Shown piece by piece: positions 34,111 through 48,205 of a DNA stretch of 64,000 nt (positions are counted from its first letter, which is position 1; each line of letters begins with the position of its first letter). Location: positions 29,689,430 to 29,753,429 of the forward strand of contig CM057129.1 of assembly GCA_029964075.1 (NCBI GenBank), written 5' to 3'. The notes below the pieces were generated by a model. It had not been told where the DNA came from and ran no database searches. It saw only the letters and a list, made by a program, of their open reading frames with translations. Source of the stretch: Patiria pectinifera (lineage: Eukaryota > Echinodermata > Asteroidea > Valvatida > Asterinidae). A program made the translations under genes and the position numbers.

Positions 34111-34391
34111 TTGGGTACGGTACGGTACGCGATATTTTTTATTACACAACTATCTGGGGTACTTTGTGCGCTTTCCTATGGGGCTTGGTTTTTATAACCA
34201 GGCTTGAGGGGAGGCTACTATTTTTCAACTTGGTACGGATTTCGGACTTTATTTCCCTTTAAAAAAAAATCCTCCAGAGCCTCAGATCAGGAAAAGAAAA
34301 AGGAAATTGCTGCTATACAAGTAGTATCCGACTGAAAAATAACGTTTTTAAGATTCAACTTAAAATTGTTGAAAAAAAGAGCAAAATCTTT

Positions 34392-34470
34392 CATGGCCGA
34401 GCGAGGAATCGAACTCGAGACCTCCGATAATTAGCCAGTTTGCCTAACCACTAGGCAACGGCGGTGCTCG
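34392..34470 (-). repeat. tRNA-like sequence (SINE or tRNA pseudogene)
   Basis: On the minus strand it reads TTGCCTAGTGGTTAGGC (A-box like), the loop CTAATTATC and GAGTTCGATTCCTCG (B-box like). The anticodon stem and acceptor do not pair cleanly. It shares the loop with 4896-4953. I do not call a functional tRNA. Confidence 0.5.
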
Positions 34471-35120
34471 AAAGATCTCTGCAATTCATAATTTATATAC
34501 TTTCACACCTGTGGAGAGAGTATACGCGCGCGCGCGTAGGTAAAAAGTTACAGGATTGTAGAGCGCCGCTATAACCGTGATTCAAGTCGCCTGAAAAATG
34601 GATACCCCCAGATAGTTGTGTAAATAAAATATTCGCGTACGGTACGGTACGGTGTGGAATTTTAAAAAAAGCCCGCCCTCAACGGTGAGTCTGAAAGTAG
34701 TCGGGAGTTTTTTTTTTGTACGTCTGCGTGTGTGTGAATTACATTGTCGACGTCTAGACACCGTACCCCATCATTCGGCCTCTTTTATTTGCTTGAATAA
34801 TCAAGATGGTGAGGAAGAAATAAACCTCCAAATAAATCCATACCCATCTCCTTTATATCGTTAGAAATAAACATTTTTACTCATTTATATTATTCTAAAA
34901 TAGTTTACTTATCAGCTGGTTCAATTATTCGTTGAATATTTTGATCATTACGCTCGAAACTTGAATCACAAGTAGGCCAACCCCGAAATTCCCAAGGCTT
35001 ACGCAAAATATATCATGGCTTGTACACCTTCACAGGTGTGCAATCAATTGCAAAGAAAAGTCAGAATAACTAAATATGAAAACTTAGGGACAGTGTTTGA
35101 AAAAAAAAAAACAGTTTTCT

Positions 35121-35148
35121 CCAACGCTGGTCGGCCGACCAGCATTGG
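35121..35148. repeat. 28-bp near-perfect palindrome
   Basis: CCAACGCTGGTCGG plus its complement with one mismatch; second copy of the palindrome at 20727-20760, in inverted flanking context. Confidence 0.8.
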
Positions 35149-35410
35149 TAAAATATAGTTTTTTCTTGAAAATGTCAACACACCAGGAGCCACGATTTTA
35201 AAGGATGATTTGGACTGTCATGACATGACTGTCGGTCCCTAACATTACAATTCAGTAAGGAATTTCGTGATAATTTGATCATTTCGTTTTTTGATGTTTG
35301 CAAATGTTGTATCTTCCCTTTAATACTGTCTTTCTCATTTGTATTCTCTTTATCAGTTTTTCTTGGGGGCCTTTTGTCCTCGCGAGGGCATGCACAAAAT
35401 GCATACCCTC

Positions 35411-36123
35411 TACTCCTAGAACTATGAGGCTCCGCTCACGCGGAGCCTCATAGATTAAGAAGCCCGCAAAATTGCCTGCAGCACAAAACACTAATAAAGT
35501 ACAAAAACGTCCATCAAAATGCAGCCATTTCACACAGAACCGCTGCACAGTTTGCCCCTATACTCCGTACTTTATCTCCTGACATACTCACGTATCTTGT
35601 GCGGAACTAACATAGGTGGATTCTGTCGGTTTTTAGGCCAAAATGATGAAAAATATGCCCTTTCCGCACTGAGCCAACCTGACACTTGAAACGTGCACGC
35701 ATAATGATCGAGCGATGATTTTCGGTTCGCTCGGAGCGCGCCGCGGGGGGTACGGTACAAGCGAAATGATAGTATGTGCATGCGTACAAGAGCATGCGCT
35801 CCGAGCGAACCGAAAATCATCGCTCGATCATATGCGTGCACGTTTCAAGTGTCAGGTTGGCTCAGTGCGGAAAGGGCATATTTTTCATCATTTTGGCCTA
35901 AAAACCGACAGAATCCACCTATGTTAGTTCCGCACAAGATACGTGAGTATGTCAAGAGATAAAGTACGGAGTATAGGGGCAAACTGTGCAGCGGTTCTGT
36001 GTGAAATGGCTGCATTTTGATGGACGTTTTTGTACTTTATTAGTGTTTTGTGCTGCAGGCAATTTTGCGGGCTTCTTGATCTATGAGGCTCCGCTCACGC
36101 GGAGCCTCATAGTTCTAGGAGTA
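35411..36123. mobile_element. 713-bp foldback transposon with 9-bp target duplication (Mutator-like)
   Basis: Long, almost identical arms of roughly 330 bp flank a loop of about 50 bp (near 35747-35800). Ends are TACTCCTAGAACTATGAGG and its complement. CATACCCTC lies at 35402-35410 and again at 36124-36132. Each end also has its own hairpin, CTATGAGGCTCCGC with GCGGAGCCTCATAG. No transposase. Long arms plus a 9-bp duplication are typical of Mutator-like elements; the assignment is an inference. Confidence 0.88.
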
Positions 36124-36170
36124 CATACCCTCTTGACGACCGTGTACCTGTCACCAAAGTGTGCCAAATC

Positions 36171-38090
36171 TAGCCCCACTAGTGTGGCCGTCGGTATGCT
36201 GCGCTGAACCTATGGCCACACACCGTGGTACCGCGCGCTACTGAGGACGAAGTTTTCATAAAATCTGCGGTCCGTTTCTTACATTCTCAGATTCTTATTT
36301 TCTTATGGTTGCAGTGTTCTCCACAGACTTTTTCCTTGGGAGGGCGGCGGCATGACGTCATCGGAACTGGCATATGGCAAAAAAATCGGAAAATAGGTCG
36401 AACAAAAATACGTGTCCGAAATCTGGGCCACACATGTACATGTATGTACAATACACTTCATGCCCAATTTCCGGACACCAACTCCTGCTTTACTTTCGAT
36501 TCAAACAAAATTTTACGATTAAAAAAAAAATGGTCAGTGTTTTCATTGCATAAAATGCCTGAATTACGGTTAGAGTAATGGAGTCATCAATAAAGGAGTT
36601 CACTTCTTACTTGAGAAAGTCGAGGGAAAAGTCCGAAAGAAAAGGGCACCGTTCATGGTGCTTCAATCATGTCCATGATTCAACCACACAACTCCACTAC
36701 TACACTTGCATTCATACGTGGGGAAAAATCAGGCATTATCGTCTTTCTCTTCCAGCAAATGCCAGTGAAATGTTTCGCTAATGCTCTCTTCGCTCTCCTC
36801 GAGATAATCATCATGATTTTTAAAGCATTGCATTTTGTACAACTAAATCTGAAACCTCCGAAACATCGCACAACATAATGATTTTATCCACTGGATCGTT
36901 CACAAGGCTACCCGTTCCCGACCGGCCATGTGCTAGCGGACGGTGCGGTGCGGTACGTACGCGCCGCTGGTACACGCCGCATATTCGCACGCACGTGTGA
37001 CACAGTGATTTTTCCATGTCGCATGTCAATGTGTAACCTTTTGTCCAGCCGCAGAAGGCTCTGATCAGTGTTATGCCCTGTGTTTCTACCGTTTAAATAC
37101 TCCACTAACGACTGGTGAAAGAGATTAAAACTACGTTCGCGATGATTTTAACGTGCCATTTCCATCGACTTGTCTTCAAAATTATGATTGAAATAAAATG
37201 ACATTTTGTGAAAAAATCATTAGAAAATCCATGATTTGTAAAATTTTTGGCAGGGCAGTCAATTTTCTAGGCAGGGCGGTCAATTTTCTGGGCAGGGCAG
37301 CCAATCCTTTGGCAGGGCGGCCTTAATTCTTAGGAGGGCGGCCCGCCCTCCCAAAACCTACATGTGGAGAACACTGGGTTGTATTCTATGATGTCTCACC
37401 TATCACTTCTGGGATGCTTAGGTCTAATGATGTTCCATTTTCCGAGATATTCTTCAATCTTTCTGGAGCCCATATCAATATGCACCCGTGAAACGTCTGG
37501 TGGTGATGGCAGCCATTTTGAATGTGACAAGAGATGACCTCAAGCTGTGACGTCGCGTTTATGCAAATTGCTTGTCGAGCGAGGGTGCGAGTTGCAAATG
37601 CGACGGCTGTTTCCTGTGCCGTAGATCCTGAATAGAGATCAGTGCACGTGGCCCCGTGATGATAAATGCATGGTACTAGAGATCAGTGCACGTGGCCCCC
37701 TGACGATAAATGCATGGTACAGGAAACAGCCGTCGCATTTGCAACTCGCGCCCTCGCGCGCTCGACAAGCAGTTTGCATAAACGGGGCGTCACAGCTTGA
37801 GGTCATCTCTTGTCACATTCAAAATGGCTGCCATCACCAGACGTTTCATGAGTGCATATGGGCTCCAGAAAGATTGAAGAATACCTCGGAAAATGGAACA
37901 TCATTAGACCTAAGCATCCCAGAAGTGATAGGTGAGACATCATAGAATACAACCATAAGAAAGTAAGAAACTGAGAATGTAAGAAACGGACCACAGATTT
38001 TATGAAAACTTCGTCCTCAGTAGCGCGCGGTACCACGGTGTGTGGCCAGAGGTTCAGCGCAGCATACCGACGGCCACACTAGTGGGGCTA
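36171..38090. mobile_element. Foldback hAT-like element with 8-bp target duplication, interrupted
   Basis: Ends TAGCCCCACTAGTGTGGCC and its exact complement, flanked by GCCAAATC at 36163-36170 and 38091-38098. The left arm (36171-36311 continuing at 37382) and the right arm (about 37720-38090) pair over roughly 400 bp. A 43-bp direct repeat starting AGAGATCAGTGCACGTGGCC forms the loop (about 37634-37720). The left arm is split by the 36312-37376 insertion. Eight-base duplication suggests hAT; no transposase is present. Confidence 0.88.
36312..37376. mobile_element. 1,065-bp element nested inside the foldback
   Basis: Ends CAGTGTTCTCCACA and its near complement TGTGGAGAACACTG, flanked by GGTTG at 36307-36311 and 37377-37381. 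The uninterrupted opposite arm of the host element reads CATAAG/CAACC continuously, so the GGTTG is a true 5-bp duplication. Near the right end are four GGCAGGGCGGTCAATTTTCT-like subterminal repeats, and GGGAGGGCGGC recurs inverted at both ends. No coding capacity seen. Possibly a hAT subclass with 5-bp duplications. Confidence 0.88.
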
Positions 38091-38424
38091 GCCAAATCGG
38101 TGGAGCGTTTGTACGGAGGGTACTGTAGTTCAAGTCTCCACTCAGTAGAGCTACTTTTGAACATTTAAAGTAGCTTTATATGGTAGAAAAAGCAATAAAC
38201 TATAAAGAACATCTTCTGCATATCAATTAAATTTAAAATTATATGAAAACTTATTTTTTTGAACGCGAAATGTACAACGCGTTTGTCGATTAGTGTTGGC
38301 CACCATCTTGTTTGGAAGGCACTGTTCACTTTGTGCATGCATAGTATGGCTCTGTACACTTCACACATGCGTAGTACAGCTAGCTTCACGTAAACATTAA
38401 CAAAATGGTGGCCACCCCAAACTC

Positions 38425-38625
38425 GACAAAATCGCGGGAGCTGCGAATCGACGACAAATTTTCTCCTCGGTACATCACTCGTACCGTGTGAGTTTGAAAT
38501 TTTGTTTTAATACACTACAGTAATATAAACTCTTCCATCGAATGTTTGTTGAATCAAAATAAGTTGTAGAGTCTCTAATTTTTGAAAATTCACCCACAAA
38601 TGACATTGTGTTTTTGCCTAGTTCC
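38425..38625. repeat. Dispersed repeat, inverted copy of 59772-59980
   Basis: About 200 bp matching 59772-59980 on the opposite strand, sharing GGGAGCTGCGAATCGA, AAATTTTCTCC, TTGAATCAAAATAAGTTGTA and AATTTTTGAAAATTC. It is followed by a GACCAATCACAGAGC palindromic stretch (38640-38760) related to 57565-57680. Confidence 0.7.
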
Positions 38626-38850
38626 GGATCGCTAGCATCAGACAGACCAATCACAGAGCGCTTCAATTGGTTACCTGGATTGGTCGCCATGGCGACCAAA
38701 TCAAAATGCCCTGTGATTGGTCTGCCTGATGTTAGCCAGGAAACAGTCTAGCCAGGGCAATGCACAAGTCAATTTTTCCTGAATTCAAAAAAGCTAGTGT
38801 CAACCATGCACACCAATGACACCATACACCATAGTATCTATATATATATA

Positions 38851-39816
38851 AGAGAGAGTTTAACTCGGCCTCCAAGACGATGTTTGCTCATGAAAGGATC
38901 CGAGACCGCGGGCTCCTGCGGCGCCAAAATCGCTCCACGTTCGTGAAAAAATGCAGAGGGTGTCTTCCGCTGGGTCGGACACTTCGGGTCGTCCTGATTT
39001 TCCAATACGGACCGGCGATCCGTTTCGTCGATTTTTCGTGACTGCGTTTTGCGCAGGAATTTGCCGTCGTGTGCGCTTTCACGTTGACTGCCTGGCCGCC
39101 CCCTGTGCTGGCTTTTTCTGCATGTCTAGACTGTGCGAGGTCAGCGGCTTCGACGTAGGGGTTGCGTTTACGTGGTCTACTTGACTGTTTTGCAAAAGAG
39201 TTCACCAAACGGTAGCATGGGGTGACCTTGGCAAAATATTTTTTCTCCATGGTGCGTGGCCATCAAGTGTCCATATTCTTTCATATGCTTCGCTTGCCGC
39301 CCCTGCGCCGAGTGCAACGAATACTCAGAAGGACCACACATTAGTATGCCTTGCGCAGTCTGACCAATCGAAAGTCTACACTGCGTAGTACTTCCGAGCT
39401 ATGCGTAAAACCGTCGATGACAACGCGTTCTGCAGCCTGCTACACACCCTGGAAACGAGGTTGGGTCTACGGTGCTCGCTATTTGCAGCGCAAGCATGTG
39501 ACGTGATATAGTGCTCTGTTGCTTCCATCATGTGTTTACAGCTCCATGCATCAACCAAGGCTGACCGTTGTGAGTTCGCTGCCCGCCACGTATAATTCAG
39601 TGTCACGTTATAATTTCAGGGGCCTGTTTGGGATCAACGAAAGATCGATGCATTGCTTCAAATATCGCGATCTTAAACGCAGTCACACAAAAATCGACGA
39701 AAAAGTGTCCGACCCGGTGGAAGACACCCTCCACATTTTTCCACGGACGTGAAGCCGCAGTCTCGGATCCTTTCAGGAGCAAACATTTCTCGGAGGCCGA
39801 GTAAAACTTGCTCTTA
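38851..39816. mobile_element. Inverted-repeat element, about 970 bp, arms of about 135 bp
   Basis: Arms contain ACTCGGCCTCC, GTTTGCTC, GAAAGGATCCGAGAC, GAGGGTGTCTTCC and GGGTCGGACACTT in inverted order at the two ends. GC-rich interior, no recognisable transposase. Open frames across the arms (for example 38888-39250 minus) are non-homologous shadows. Confidence 0.78.
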
Positions 39817-40975
39817 CATGTATATAGATGGTTGAACCAACTTGAATAAAAGTTGTATCGACTTTTTCCTCGCACACGGTCTTGCAAATTGTAAGAAGTT
39901 CAAGTGTACGTTTGTTGAAGAGTCCAATACTGAAACTTAATTATGACCTTCCTCCATGATTCAGACCGTTTGTAATTTTATGGTAACACTCAAAATGTTC
40001 ATTTCAAATGACACCTTCACCTTTTATTGCATTATGATTTATGTACAATCAGTCGCAATCAGCCTTTACAGTAACCTTTTCTACTACTGCCCAAATGCGA
40101 CTGCCTCACAAATGCGAACTGATCTATTCTAATATCCAGAATACATTGATTCAATTCAATTAAACTCAAAACTTTAAAAGATGATCTTCTGCTCAAATTG
40201 GTTTTTAGTGGTCAGAAATTGCCTCAGATCACACCACAGAAATTGCTTTACTATAACTGCATGTCTCCCAACTATATCCCCCATTTACATTTTAACTCCC
40301 CACATTGTCATCCCCAGCACTATGCCCTACCCGATCTATGATCGGGTAAATCAGCTTGTGTGGAAATATGCCTGAGTAGTATTTCATTTTTATGTAACTT
40401 AACCAATTTTGGGGTGTCATTTGCAATTCAGAATAGTATTTTTTTGAAATAATGAAAGTTTTGTAAAATAATAAAATTTGAGGGGAAAATGGAGCACAAA
40501 TGAATGTGTAGAAAATTTGGTTCTATGATGATATTTCTGAAAAGCAGTGTGCAGTACCCTGAATCCTTTACGTGCAAAGTAGTAGGAACCCTCTGATGTG
40601 TCTGTTCCTTTATTCAGTTAATGACCTCGTGTTTGTATGGCGAGCTGCGCTGCACGCCCGACAAACGTCATGAACTGCAATGCATGTTCATAGTCTTGCC
40701 CAAGCACACCCGCAAAATGCATACATTACAAAGCAGTCGCCATTTTGAAATCGCATAGAGGAACATTTTAGGGACGATATTCGTGGGACCCGATGACTGA
40801 TCGTCGTCATTTGGCCAGATGGATGAAGATTTTGGATAAAGGAATGTGTTTTTCGAAAAGGTATAAGTTCCTCTATGACTAAGAACCTTAACTTTGGAAA
40901 TTTCTGTCCTGGATGAGAAGATCATCTTGATCAAAATCGGTACATCAGTGTTTAGCATTTAGGGGAGCATCGGTG

Positions 40976-41032
40976 GTCTGGCCGTACTACAGAGCTTGTG
41001 ATAGTACTGTGCGGCCGGACGCAGTCGGGCTA
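40976..41032. mobile_element. Short hairpin element, GGCCGTACTAC family, copy 1
   Basis: GTCTGGCCGTACTACAGAGC pairs imperfectly with GTGCGGCCGGAC and ends GCAGTCGGGCTA. Near-identical to 54544-54602. The TAGCCCGAC terminus is reminiscent of the TAGCCCC termini at 19369 and 36171. Confidence 0.65.
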
Positions 41033-42616
41033 ATCTAGTACATGTGTGATCAGCGTTTCAATGACTTATATGCATGTGCAGTGTCAGTTCAAATGAAAAA
41101 CCTGACCTGAAGTTTAGACAAACGTCTCACTGAGCTGAGCTGAGCTGATCGATTGATTTGGCTATGCTGTTGCGACATGAAACAGCCATCAAGTAACTTG
41201 AGAATCATATGTGCATGTGCCTGCTGGATGGAACGGATACATCCAGCAGTTCCTACTACTTTGCACTTTAAGGATTTAGAGTACTGCACGCGGCCTTTCA
41301 AAAATGTCAAAACCAAATTTTCTACATGTTCGTATGGGCTCAATTTTTCCCTCCAATTTCTTTGGAATGACCGATCCTTTGCCACTGGAAGTGCTCCACA
41401 CGTTTGTTCGTACAATTTCGGGACTGTAACTGGAAGGTCTCCAACTGGGATTTTGAACACGTCAAAAGTCCGGAGAAATGAACAGAGCAGGGCTATGTAT
41501 AGCCACGTTTCCGGGTCTAGGGAAACCCCAGCCATGCCTGCGCAAATGCTCATTGGGAATTCAACATGTATCGTCAGACACTATGAAACTAGGCCATCCT
41601 AGCCCTACGCTATGGCCCTGCACCGGAGTAAATCTGTGCTCTGGGCCATAGGTATGAGCACAAAAGGTCGGTTCTTGATATCATTTTTTTTTAATGGAAA
41701 TCATTTGAACTCATACTACCAGGCATGCAACTTTTCCTCGGATCAGCTGATTTTACTTCCTTTGTGTGCCATTAAAATTGAAAAACACTGTACAAAGTCT
41801 TGGAAAGATTTGAATTTCCTCTTTTTTTGTGACTTCCCAGTTTCATGCCTGTACTACTTGGCATTTGGATTTACTTGCTTATGCATCCTATTTTTTTGCC
41901 CAAATTAGGACTGACCCGTGCTTTATTCTGGAGAAATTTGTCTCTTATTAAAAATCAATTTGCCAACGGAAGGGAAGTTCACAGCGGGCGTCTGAGTACA
42001 GTAAAACTAGTCTGGTTCCCTGACCAAAAGAATTCCCTTTCTTTAACGTACACACAAATCACACATGAAGGGCTGGCGCCTGGATTATGGCCGTTAAAAT
42101 TAGGATTTGGGAGATCAGTAGAGCCAATTACAGGGCGTCTCGATTATTTGTGCTGAGTAGGACATCCAACAGTCGTTGGGCCAATGGACTGTTCTGTGTA
42201 TGAGAAAACACAGAACTACACGATTACCGATGTGATGGTGATCACAGTCTGTGTACATACATGTAGTTTACCGCGGCAGTACCGCAGAACATGTACATAC
42301 ATGTATGTACAATGCACAGGACAATGTGGATTGTATTAGGCTCTACATGTACCGGTATTTATGTGTGCCGGTGTAGCGTGAATATCCGACTCCATGAAAT
42401 GTGGACTCATTGGTAGTAGTGCGCACGCGTGAGTACGATACTATGCTATTTTTAGGATCGTTTGGGGAGAGTGACCTGTCACGTGCGAGGGGTTAACCAA
42501 TAAAAGGAAAAAAGGGGTCCGATTTTCATAGGAGTCGGATTTTCATGTGACACCGGTATACAAAGCCATATCAAAGCTTGTGTTTGCATGTGTAATTACT
42601 AAATGTTCCTTTTTTT

Positions 42617-42895
42617 TCAAGTTTCGAGTTTTGAGTTGATTTTTGATATTCGAGTAGGCTTTTCGATTTTCAGGTCAAATTTGCAAGTTTCGAATTCAAT
42701 TTGAGTTTCGAGTTGACTTTTAGAATTTTGCAATGACTTTTTAAGTTCTGGGTTGGCATTTGAGTTTCAAGTTGAATTTTTGAATTTCGAGTTGATTTCA
42801 AGTTTTGGCGTTTGCTTTTACATTTCAAGTTGAATTCGAGTTTCGAGTGACTTTTAAAAATTTCGCGCTGACTTTTTGAGTTTGGGTTGACATTT
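42617..42895. repeat. Degenerate GAGTTTCGAGTTGA array
   Basis: About ten degenerate copies of a roughly 22-bp TTTGAGTTTCGAGTTGAATT unit, immediately upstream of the second RPS17 exon and probably in intron 1. Confidence 0.8.
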
Positions 42896-43126
42896 TCATT
42901 GTGCTTGATGAATTACTTACCAATACAATAACAAGTAGTGTATTGTATTGCGCTAACTTGCTGTCTCTGTGATTTCTAAATTACCCCTAGCCAAACTTAA
43001 TGTGTCGCAATTCAGTGACACATTTTTTGTTTGCAAATCAAACTAGGTGGAGAGCTAAGTCAGCTGATGAAAACATCTATTACTTCATTTGTATACAAGT
43101 TTTTATCAGTTTGGTTTATATCTTGA

Positions 43127-45853
<2,727 letters not shown>

Positions 45854-46076
45854 GAATGCCAGGCCGCCTCCACTAATCAAGATGCCACACCCAATGTGAC
45901 TAGAATACAGACAGGCAGCGCTTTAAACAGACTCACAAAAATGGGGATAATCCTAGCAAGAAACAAGGGCTGCCATACCAATGTGTGGGAGTTGAATTAA
46001 GTTTGGCCCTTCACAGCTACCATGATATAGTTGGTAAAATATTTAAACTGTAAACACCAAGGGAACATGTTTGATC

Positions 46077-46082
46077 AATAAA
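46077..46082 (+). promoter_or_regulatory. Poly(A) signal AATAAA, RPS17
   Basis: AATAAA about 225 bases after the stop, followed by an A-run and GT-rich sequence. Confidence 0.75.
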
Positions 46083-48042
46083 ACATTTCTCAAAAAAAAA
46101 AAGAACTTGTTGTTTTATTCATTATAGTCTTGGTGAGTGTTCTGTCTGTAGGAGAGATTGAGCATGAGCAAAACAAGTGCACAAAGTAAGAAAGGAAAGT
46201 TATTAGTTTTTAATCATCAAATTTGACATTTATTAGATTCGATTTCTAAACTAAAGGTATCCACATGTCGCAAGAATCTAGATTCATCATAGTTGTATCA
46301 TACACGTAATTGTGTAGGTATATGTATACAAAAAGCCTAATGTACACTATATACAGAGATCAAAAGGTACTTAGTTTTTGACATTTACATGAATTAGATT
46401 GGTCATTTGGGGTCTGGTCCTCCATTACAAAAGGCTTAACAACCAATAAAGTCTGCATTATTATTTCATCCATTTTAATACAAATGTGGAGTAAACAGCA
46501 GTTGTCTGTTTCCACCCCACTCACTAGATGTTATACACATCGGATCTTTAAGTGTGGGAAGAACATTTCACAAATGCACTGTGATCCAAGATTGAAAAAA
46601 ACGTAAAATATTGGGCATAACTGAAATTTACTTCAAAATGAATTTGATATGTTCATGCTCAACAAAATCAACATTCTCCCAAATAATTCACTCGTACATT
46701 GTCCCTGAAAATGAAATTTCATTAGACGTAAATGTGAAGTCTGGATTCCTTTCCGCATCTCCACCAACCTTGTTCCCATGGTGAGGAGCATTAGTGAGTA
46801 CGCTCCCACCGCTACCTGATCTCTCGCCTTGATATTGGCTGATTTGCATATATATTCAAAATATTGCAAGCGTATGCAAATTAGGACTAGTCTGGTGCCT
46901 GGCAGGGGTGTTTTTATTTGCAGCACACATCGTAAATAGATCATGATTATTCACCTAGTTCAATGTTTATTTATTCAATTTTTCATCAAATATTTTTAGT
47001 GGTTGCGGTAAGTTTAATTGAAGGGAAAACACTACGAGAACCGAAGTGTCTTTGATCCACACTGATAAATATTCATCTTAGGGTGCGTGATGTGATTGGT
47101 TAAAATACGATGTATGCTGCCAAAAAAAAAAAAAAATACGCTGCCTGGCAGTGCTTTTAGCACTTGTTTTTGTAATTCGTGGCAGCTCGGAAGCTAATTT
47201 TTTTTTCCAAGTTAAAATGTTACATGTACAGTCTTATCCAGCAGTATCACATAACGTGTACATATTAATGCATGTACATTGTAGCAAAATGGAAAAGGGA
47301 GGAAGAAAGTTTCCCACCCTGGGGTTACTATTAGAAACGAGGTTGACATTAAATCAAACTCTGGGGACAAGGTTGGCCTTTCCCATCCTGCAAATATCTG
47401 CAGTGTTCATCCAGAATTCCCAAGCAACAGGTGTAACTATGTGAACCCAACTTTGCTCCTTAGAAATGCCATCTGTCTCAAATCTGAAAGACTTAATGGG
47501 CATCAAGGCATTTCTACGAGTCTGGTATTTCATGGGATACGAGTGTAGAGCCCTCTTTGGAAATGCTACAGGGCTAGGGATGGGATTGAGGGGGGGAAGG
47601 AAATGACATTCATGAAATAATGGGCAGAGGGTTTTAAGGGCTGTGAAACCTCCAAAGGAACATACCGGTAGGAAGCAATATACAAGTATGTTTGTATTTA
47701 TGCAAAGGACAACCCGGATAATGCCCATTTCTTTTGTACTTCATAAAAGTTGATGGCACCTTTATAGTAAAATTCCAGAAATCCCAGATTTTAAAAGGGA
47801 TTGTAAAAATCTGGAAAACATTTCATTTCACCCCTGATAGTCATAAATGTCTGCTTTGAGCATGAGGAGGTGGGAGGATATTGCCAAAGTTCGTCAGATA
47901 ATTTGCTATAAACTGGGCAAACAAATAGCCCAATGTGAGTGCTACAAATATCAGCTGGTACCAGGGCTCATGACATAACAGGTCCTAGGTACAAGGCTTC
48001 AAAAGTCTTCTCCTTCCACCACAACTTGTGATGAAGCCCATC
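46083..48042. other. Gap between convergent RPS17 and JTB
   Basis: No exon recognised. The part next to JTB (up to a few hundred bases below 48043) is probably its 3' UTR. A copy of the GGGGACGAGGTTGG family lies at about 47317-47377 and an A-run near 47123. Confidence 0.5.
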
Positions 48043-48205
48043 TCAAACGGAGTTGGCTATTTGTTTCTTGACCCGTTGTAGGGCTTCCCAGTCTAGGGCC
48101 CTCCTCCTGAACATGACGACAACAAAAGAGGACAAGCCCACAGCCAGCATGACGCCTTCAAATGTCCAGAAACTCTTCTCCATGGCCCACTTGCTTTTGG
48201 GGCAA
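48043..48205 (-). CDS. JTB: JTB exon 4 (terminal)
   Basis: The acceptor on the minus strand is CACATGCACACAG. The exon completes a Ser codon and reads CPKSKWAMEKSFWTFEG. TGA is at 48045-48043. Confidence 0.93.

Noticed and set aside
38888-39250. 120-codon basic minus-strand frame
   Set aside because: Runs across the inverted arm of the 38851-39816 element; no transposase signature.
41089-41602. Overlapping open frames of about 150 codons on both strands
   Set aside because: No family motif, no splice support, and mutual overlap on opposite strands; composition looks like repeat DNA.
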